NCBI GenBank assembly: GCA_015257445.1
Contig: JABZKE010000012.1
Span: forward strand, 1-9,842
Reading direction: 5' to 3'
Length of the DNA: 9,842 bases
Source of the DNA: Nanosynbacter sp.
Lineage (GTDB): Bacteria; Patescibacteriota; Saccharimonadia; Saccharimonadales; Saccharimonadaceae
The position numbers and the translations under genes were made by a program. The notes under the pieces were generated by a model, which did no database searches, was not told where the DNA came from, and saw only the letters and a program-made list of their open reading frames with translations. Positions 5,809-9,842 of the stretch are shown here, piece by piece; the stretch's first letter is position 1; each line of letters begins with the position of its first letter.

Positions 5809-6822
5809 ATGAAACAAAAAAATGAAACCATCAGAAAACTCAAAACCATGCAAAAAAATAGTCGCGGGCATCTCCTTCGCACCAATCTTCGCATTATGAA
5901 ATACGGCATCATTGGTTATGGCCGCAACATTTGGCTCTCCATTACCTCCACTTTCGTTATGACCCTCACTTTGACTCTGCTTTTTGCCACCGCCGCCGCT
6001 AGTCTTGTACTCTCCTCCACTGCCGACAAGATGCGTGAAAAGGTCGATATTACTATTTATTTTAAACCTAACACCGAAATCATTACGCTTGAAAAAATCA
6101 AGAAAAAATTCTCCGCCGACTCTAATATCCGTCAAATTTCCTACACTACCACCGAGGAGGAATTCAATAAATTCGTCGAGGAAACTAAGAAAAATAACGA
6201 AAACAACCTCCTTTCTACTCTCGACGATCCAGACATGAAAGAGCTTATGCTATCCTCCATGCCTTCCGCGCTTCGCATCAAAGTCTACGATACAAATAAG
6301 CTTAATACCATTAAAGAAATCGTTAATACCGATTCGGAAGTTCATGAAAATCTCGATCCAAAGAAGGAACCGACCTACGACACTAATGACACCGCCATCG
6401 AAACCATCACTTCTTGGTCCAACATTGCCAAAACTGGTGGTCTCGCCATCTCTCTCATCCTCTTGGTTATCTCTGTTCTAGTCATTTTCAACACCATTCG
6501 CATGGCTATTTACTCTCGTAGCGAAGAAATCTACATGGAGAAACTAGTTGGCGCCGATAATCATTTCATACGTGGACCATTTCTTATCGAGGCGATCATG
6601 TCTGGCTTCTTTGCCGGTATCTTATCAACCATTATCGGTTTCTTCCTCTTCCGCCTCATCGCCCCGAAACTCAGTGGCTATGATATAGACGTCACCCTGG
6701 TTTCTAATTTCGTAAATTCGCCAAGTATCTTTCTGATTGGACTAGCCCTCACCCTACTTGGTATCTTCATCGCCTTCCTATCATCTTCCATTGCTGTCCG
6801 TAAATATCTCAAGCGACTCTAA
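5809..6822 (+). CDS. ftsX: FtsX, membrane subunit of the FtsEX complex
   Basis: This 337-residue permease-like protein does not transport. It relays ATP-driven movement of FtsE across the membrane to an extracellular hydrolase. It has the FtsX layout: a cytoplasmic N-terminus of about 40 residues, TM1 (about 41-70), a large extracellular domain (about 71-205) rich in Lys, Glu, Asn and Thr, then TM2 (208-230), a cytoplasmic loop with EEIYMEKLVGADNHFIRGPF typical of the family (239-258), TM3 (258-285), a short outer loop and TM4 (305-328), ending in a basic RKYLKRL. The start ATG follows AAGGAAG at 5799-5805, a good ribosome-binding site, and the gene is 8 bases behind ftsE, so the pair is translated from one mRNA. 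The extracellular domain should be the docking surface for the coiled-coil CHAP protein encoded next. Confidence 0.95.
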   Translation: MKQKNETIRKLKTMQKNSRGHLLRTNLRIMKYGIIGYGRNIWLSITSTFVMTLTLTLLFATAAASLVLSSTADKMREKVDITIYFKPNTEIITLEKIKKKFSADSNIRQISYTTTEEEFNKFVEETKKNNENNLLSTLDDPDMKELMLSSMPSALRIKVYDTNKLNTIKEIVNTDSEVHENLDPKKEPTYDTNDTAIETITSWSNIAKTGGLAISLILLVISVLVIFNTIRMAIYSRSEEIYMEKLVGADNHFIRGPFLIEAIMSGFFAGILSTIIGFFLFRLIAPKLSGYDIDVTLVSNFVNSPSIFLIGLALTLLGIFIAFLSSSIAVRKYLKRL

Positions 6823-6824
6823 AT

Positions 6825-6985
6825 ATTCTGTTTAGCTTAAAACCCCACTCATACCATTCCGCCCTGCTTAAATTATCAACTAGCATCATTCCGCTCTACT
6901 TAAAATTTCACTCATACCATTCCGCTCTGCTTAAAATAAGCAGAGCTTTTTCTTCCACCAAGTCAAAATAAGCATTGCCTTTTCA
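6825..6985 (+). repeat. Tandem imperfect repeats with a 31-32 bp period between ftsX and the hydrolase gene
   Basis: The core ATTCCGCTCTGCTTAAA recurs with ATTC starting at 6825 (degenerate), 6856, 6888 and 6919, that is every 31, 32 and 31 bases. The segments 6846-6872 and 6909-6935 match at 26 of 27 positions. A further partial unit keeps AAAATAAGCA at 6933 and 6965 (32 apart). The third good unit supplies the left arm of the ftsX terminator, and the last partial unit overlaps the -35 of the next gene. Confidence 0.75.
6924..6951 (+). terminator. Intrinsic terminator after ftsX
   Basis: A perfect 10-bp stem GCTCTGCTTA/TAAGCAGAGC with a three-base AAA loop is followed by TTTTT. It separates prfB-ftsE-ftsX transcription from the hydrolase gene, which has its own promoter. 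Confidence 0.9.
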
Positions 6986-7004
6986 TATTATTCTGTGCTA
7001 AAAT
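6975..7004 (+). promoter_or_regulatory. Promoter of the CHAP hydrolase gene
   Basis: The -35-like TTGCCT (6975-6980) is followed by an 18-base spacer and TGC-TAAAAT (6996-7004). The 13 bases GTGCTAAAATATA are identical to the tRNA-Gln(UUG) promoter core. Transcription would start near 7011, giving a 5' leader of about 54 bases, unlike the leaderless genes of this window. Confidence 0.68.
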
Positions 7005-7064
7005 ATAGCAAAAGTATCGTAAGATGCCAAAATAACAAATTAAATTATAGTGGAGTATAGTTTA

Positions 7065-8300
7065 ATGAGCAAAATAAAAAACAATTTTAAGATTCGAAGA
7101 AGCACAAGAAATTATCGTAAAGTCAAAACCATGAAAAAAGGCCGTACTCTTATTTTTACCCTAATTTTTGCGCTCATTTTAGGCTCTATTCCGTTCATTC
7201 AAAAGAACGACCCTAATGTTTCAGCAGTAGAGAATGAGGCCTATTGTACTAGCGCCGCTTGTCGCACCGCCAAAAAAGCTGAAGTTGAAGCAGCCGAAAA
7301 AGCCAACCAAGCCGCCAAAGCTGCTGTCACTCTCGAAGGCGAAGTCGAACGTATGCAACAGGAAATCATCGTTTACGAAGCACGTATAAAGGCGAACGAA
7401 GCTGAGGCAAGTGACCTCAAAATCAAGATTGAAGATACTACTAAAAAACTCAAACTTCAACGTGCAGCTCTTGCAAATATGCTAGTTAATATTCACCTTG
7501 AAGGTGAAACTGACGCTATTATGGTACTAGCTAGCAGTAGCTCACTTTCAGATTTTGCCGAAAAGAAATCTCGCATTGACACCGCTAAAGACCAGGTGAA
7601 TTCCTCAGCTCAAAATGTAAAGACCATGAAAGACGATCTCGAAAAGCAAAAGACTGAAATTGACCGCATTATTTTAGACCAACAAATCCAGCGCAAGGCT
7701 ATCGAAGATAAAAAAGCTGAGCAACAGGAATTAATTTTAAAGTATAAAGATAATGCCGCTTCCTTCGCTGCAGAAGCTGCCGCTTCCAGGGAAGAAAAGA
7801 TTAAGTTAATTAATAAAGAGTATCAGGAATATCTCTCCCGCGCTTCCACTAGTGCTGGATTCGGTACCAAAGCTGACGGTTTTAACAGTTACGGGGCATT
7901 TGTCGGCAATTACGGATATTCTTGCCCTCGTGACAATATTGCTGGCGTTCTAGACTCTTACTACATTTGCCAATGTACTAGCTACGCCGCTTACAAGGCT
8001 GTCGAATACTATGGCCGCAACATTCGTATTACCGGTTGGGGTAACGCTTATAGCTGGGCCGCTGCCGCTCGCGCCCGTGGCTACCGTGTTGACCGCGTAC
8101 CTGCTGCCCACACTATCGCTCAAACCACTAGTGGTCAATTCGGTCACGTAGCCTGGGTTGAATCTGTTAATGCTGATGGCACTATTACGGTCTCTGAATA
8201 TAACAACCCATACTCATCTAAATCTGGTCAATGGGGCGACTTCGGCGTCCGTACTCGCGTCAGCCCAAATCAATTCACCAGCTATATCCATTTCGACTAA
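7065..8300 (+). CDS. Secreted coiled-coil/CHAP peptidoglycan hydrolase, likely FtsEX effector (PcsB/CwlO-like)
   Basis: This is a 411-residue exported cell-wall hydrolase. A basic N-terminal stretch (1-26) precedes a hydrophobic signal segment (27-45), with a possible signal peptidase site after VSA (52-54). A long Glu/Lys/Ala coiled coil (about 65-260) is interrupted by LVNIHLEGETDAIMVLASS and SLSDF (140-164), which closely resembles the middle of the PcsB/CwlO coiled-coil domain. The C-terminal CHAP domain (about 285-411) has QC304T as nucleophile, GH361VAWVE as the base and E378/N380 in VSEYN, the arrangement of Cys-His amidases or endopeptidases. Extra cysteines are C61, C66, C287 and C302. 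In streptococci PcsB is activated by FtsEX, and here the gene follows ftsX, so the same role is inferred. ATG 7065 is chosen because GGAG at 7052-7055 lies 9 bases upstream; ATG 7131 would give a shorter conventional signal peptide but has no ribosome-binding site. Confidence 0.9.
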   Translation: MSKIKNNFKIRRSTRNYRKVKTMKKGRTLIFTLIFALILGSIPFIQKNDPNVSAVENEAYCTSAACRTAKKAEVEAAEKANQAAKAAVTLEGEVERMQQEIIVYEARIKANEAEASDLKIKIEDTTKKLKLQRAALANMLVNIHLEGETDAIMVLASSSSLSDFAEKKSRIDTAKDQVNSSAQNVKTMKDDLEKQKTEIDRIILDQQIQRKAIEDKKAEQQELILKYKDNAASFAAEAAASREEKIKLINKEYQEYLSRASTSAGFGTKADGFNSYGAFVGNYGYSCPRDNIAGVLDSYYICQCTSYAAYKAVEYYGRNIRITGWGNAYSWAAAARARGYRVDRVPAAHTIAQTTSGQFGHVAWVESVNADGTITVSEYNNPYSSKSGQWGDFGVRTRVSPNQFTSYIHFD

Positions 8301-8314
8301 ATCATTACCCTTAT

Positions 8315-8342
8315 AAATACCGCAAGCCAGCGGTATTTTTTT
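8315..8342 (+). terminator. Intrinsic terminator after the CHAP hydrolase gene
   Basis: AAATACCGC (8315-8323) pairs with GCGGTATTT (8330-8338) around a six-base AAGCCA loop, and the T-run extends to 8342. It ends the hydrolase transcript as a single-gene unit. Confidence 0.9.
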
Positions 8343-8375
8343 GACCTAAAAACCGCCACTTAGTCTTATTGATTA

Positions 8376-8384
8376 TGCTATAAT
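8376..8384 (+). promoter_or_regulatory. Extended -10 promoter of the S41 peptidase gene
   Basis: TGC-TATAAT is a consensus extended -10 ending six bases before the ATG at 8391, which predicts a leaderless mRNA. The TTGACC at 8341 is too far upstream (32 bases) to serve as its -35. Confidence 0.62.
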
Positions 8385-8390
8385 TAAATA

Positions 8391-9584
8391 ATGAAAACAG
8401 AGTGGAAACCACGAAAAATCAATCTTAGCACTTCAATTATCACCTCATTTATTTTCCTCGTTGCAGGATTTTTTGTTGGTTCTAATTGGCAATTTATTCT
8501 TACAAATTTTTCTCCTTACATTGGCTTCCGCAAAAACGAACAAGCGAATTGGGATTCTCTTAACGAACTCTACACCGAGTTAAAATCCTTCTACGATGGT
8601 GAAGTCACGGAAGATAACGCCCTCACTGGAGCCAAGCGTGGTATTGCCGCTGCACTTGATGATCCCTACACTACTTATCTTACCGCCAAAGAGGGAGACG
8701 AATTCTTATCTGACCTCAATGGTGAAATTAATGAAGCCGGAGTTGGCATGGAGCTAACTTTTCGCAACAATCACACGGTGGTAGTACGCACACTTCCAGA
8801 CAATCCTGCTCGTAAGGCAGGCATTAAACCAGGTGATCGTATCGTAAAAATTAATGACGAAAACGTAGATGGTAAAACCACCGAAGATGTCGCCAAGAAA
8901 CTCCGCGGCAAATCCGGTGATAAGGTTAAAGTTGAAGTACTCCGCGATACCGACACTCTGACTTTCGAAATGACTCGCGAAAAAATTAACAACGTCTCCG
9001 CCGACATTTCCTATAGTGATAAAACCGCCATTATCTCTGTTTACCGCTTCGCCGAAGATACTGGCTCCCTTGTACGTAAGCTCGCTGAGCAAGCTAAAGC
9101 CAAGCAGGTCGATAAAGTTATCCTTGACCTTCGCAATAATGGCGGTGGCTATGTCTCAGCCGCCGGCGAAATGCTCTCGCTTTGGCTTAACGGCGGCGAT
9201 AAATACATGATTGAAAAATCTATCCACAACGACGACAAAACCGACTATGTCCCTCGTGGCAAAAATCCTATTTTTAAGGACACCAAGACCATCGTTCTAA
9301 TTAATCGATCTACCGCTTCTGCCTCTGAAATTGTTGCTGGTGCACTGAAAGATTATCAAAAAGCCACTATTGTTGGTATAACTTCCTTCGGTAAGGGTGT
9401 CATGCAAACCATGCTCAATCTCAGTGATGGAGGCAAGCTTAAGGTAACCACCGCTCACTGGTACACACCGAATGGATCCTCAATCAATAAGACAGGCATC
9501 AAGCCAGATGTCGAAGTCGATCGTACAGTTCAGGATATCACCGAAGACAAAGACCCTCAACTCGATAAAGCCAAGTCACTCTAG
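8391..9584 (+). CDS. S41-family C-terminal processing peptidase (CtpA/CtpB-like), membrane-anchored
   Basis: This 397-residue Ser/Lys protease trims exposed C-termini of proteins outside the membrane. A single N-terminal membrane anchor (about 13-31) follows a short basic cytoplasmic end. Next come the N-terminal helical cap with DDPYTTYLT, and a PDZ domain (about 117-190) with GVGMEL and AGIKPGDRIVKIN. The catalytic core has LDLRNNGGGYVSAA, then S310 in TASASE, K335 in SFGKG and Q339. The Ser-Lys distance of 25 is normal for the family (CtpB Ser309-Lys334-Gln338). WYTPNGSSINKTGIKPD is also typical. The ATG has a -10 six bases upstream and no ribosome-binding site; the stop is TAG. The location downstream of ftsEX matches the ftsE-ftsX-ctpB order known in Bacillus. 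Possible substrates include the neighbouring hydrolase or FtsX partners, by analogy with Ctp proteases that control cell-wall hydrolases; this is inference. Confidence 0.95.
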   Translation: MKTEWKPRKINLSTSIITSFIFLVAGFFVGSNWQFILTNFSPYIGFRKNEQANWDSLNELYTELKSFYDGEVTEDNALTGAKRGIAAALDDPYTTYLTAKEGDEFLSDLNGEINEAGVGMELTFRNNHTVVVRTLPDNPARKAGIKPGDRIVKINDENVDGKTTEDVAKKLRGKSGDKVKVEVLRDTDTLTFEMTREKINNVSADISYSDKTAIISVYRFAEDTGSLVRKLAEQAKAKQVDKVILDLRNNGGGYVSAAGEMLSLWLNGGDKYMIEKSIHNDDKTDYVPRGKNPIFKDTKTIVLINRSTASASEIVAGALKDYQKATIVGITSFGKGVMQTMLNLSDGGKLKVTTAHWYTPNGSSINKTGIKPDVEVDRTVQDITEDKDPQLDKAKSL

Positions 9585-9587
9585 CTT

Positions 9588-9603
9588 AAACCTTGTGGTT
9601 TTT
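9588..9603 (+). terminator. Weak terminator-like hairpin after the S41 peptidase gene
   Basis: AAACC pairs with GGTTT around a TTGT loop, and the T-run ends at 9603. With only five pairs it is weak, but its position just after the stop codon is suitable. Confidence 0.4.
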
Positions 9604-9623
9604 CCTAAATTGTTTTAGAATAA

Positions 9624-9629
9624 TATAAT
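9624..9629 (+). promoter_or_regulatory. -10 element of the glutaredoxin-like gene
   Basis: A perfect TATAAT lies 21 bases before the ATG at 9651, with no clear -35. It would give a leader of about 14 bases containing the AAGGA ribosome-binding site. Confidence 0.5.
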
Positions 9630-9650
9630 AATTAACTATGAAAGGATGTT

Positions 9651-9842
9651 ATGATTAAAGTTATCACAAGTCCTACTTGCGGCTACTGCCACGCTCTTAT
9701 TGATTGGTTAGAGCAAAAAAATCTTGAATATGTCGAACTTGATGCCAGCAATTTTCCAGGCATTTCTGCGGTTCCAATTACCATCATTACTGATGAATCC
9801 GACAAAAATCCTATTCAAGTTCTTGGTTTTGACCGCGAAGGC
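9651..9842 (+). CDS. Glutaredoxin/thioredoxin-like redox protein, 3' truncated by window edge
   Basis: The first 64 residues of a small cytoplasmic thiol-redox protein are visible. It begins with a beta strand MIKVITSPTCGYCHAL carrying the CxxC pair C10-C13 (CGYC), then a helix, then EYVELDAS, then AVPITII with the cis-proline P42 expected of the thioredoxin fold. The order and short spacing fit glutaredoxin or NrdH-type proteins better than a full thioredoxin, whose active site lies further in. The start at 9651 is supported by AAGGA at 9642-9646. An ATG at 9638 is in another frame and stops after six codons. The electron donor and partner are unknown; the extra cysteines of the nearby exported hydrolase do not imply a link, since this protein has no signal peptide. 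Confidence 0.88.
   Translation, partial: MIKVITSPTCGYCHALIDWLEQKNLEYVELDASNFPGISAVPITIITDESDKNPIQVLGFDREG

Noticed and set aside
6825..6985. CRISPR array at the 31-32 bp repeats
   Set aside because: The units are imperfect and directly tandem, with no alternating unique spacers of constant length, and no cas gene is nearby.
7050..7064. GTG start for the CHAP hydrolase gene
   Set aside because: The GTG overlaps the GGAG ribosome-binding site that is well placed for ATG 7065.
8341..8346. TTGACC as a -35 for the S41 gene
   Set aside because: It is 32 bases from the -10, and its first two bases are the end of the preceding terminator T-run.
9638..9658. Six-codon upstream reading frame (ATG 9638) overlapping the glutaredoxin-like start
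   Set aside because: It is very short, has no recognisable leader-peptide feature, and its ATG is 8 bases from the -10, so it is probably coincidental.

Overview
The window looks like chromosomal DNA from a bacterium with a compact genome and a Gram-positive-like (monoderm) cell envelope. It is gene-dense with short intergenic gaps. Codon use is mid-GC, with roughly 40-50% G+C in the lines I counted by hand. An FtsEX system sits beside a secreted coiled-coil/CHAP peptidoglycan hydrolase. The reduced layout and the many start codons placed exactly where transcription should begin would suit a Patescibacteria/CPR member, perhaps Saccharibacteria-like. That placement is an inference; no rRNA or other strong taxonomic marker is present. 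UGA appears to be used normally: an intact prfB is present and no gene needs UGA read as sense.

Region 1 (1-2591, + strand) is a peptidoglycan-precursor block. It holds the 3' end of murD, then a PP-loop protein that I assign to MurL (UDP-MurNAc-L-Ala-L-Glu epimerase), then a histidine-phosphatase gene one base downstream. MurD next to MurL suggests the alternative D-glutamate route: L-Glu is ligated first and then epimerised on the nucleotide precursor. The block ends in a 14-bp palindrome present twice, which can fold into a long hairpin.

Region 2 (2640-3640) is a small island. Two tRNA-Gln genes, UUG on + and CUG on -, face each other with their 3' ends inward. Each has its own extended -10 promoter and a strong hairpin terminator. 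Between them, on the minus strand, lies an AT-rich gene for a 181-residue protein of unknown function that seems to contain an internal duplication.

Region 3 (3669-9584, + strand) is prfB - ftsE - ftsX - coiled-coil/CHAP hydrolase - S41 C-terminal processing peptidase, an order close to that known around prfB/ftsEX/ctp in Bacillus. FtsE and FtsX should form the ATP-driven membrane switch that activates the hydrolase outside the cell. The S41 protease probably acts on envelope proteins. FtsE carries an unusual C-terminal tail with an Asp-rich DxDxDGxxD motif and about nine Arg-rich hexapeptide repeats. A glutaredoxin-like gene starts at 9651 and runs off the window.

Start-site pattern: five genes (murL, the unknown gene, prfB, ftsE, S41 peptidase) have a -10 hexamer ending 6-7 bases before the ATG, so their mRNAs should be leaderless. 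Genes inside operons or with a real 5' leader (histidine phosphatase, ftsX, hydrolase, glutaredoxin-like) have a purine-rich ribosome-binding site instead. No gene-free stretch exceeds 300 bases. The longest is about 240 bases between ftsX and the hydrolase gene, and it holds tandem approximately 31-32-bp repeats, a terminator and a promoter.
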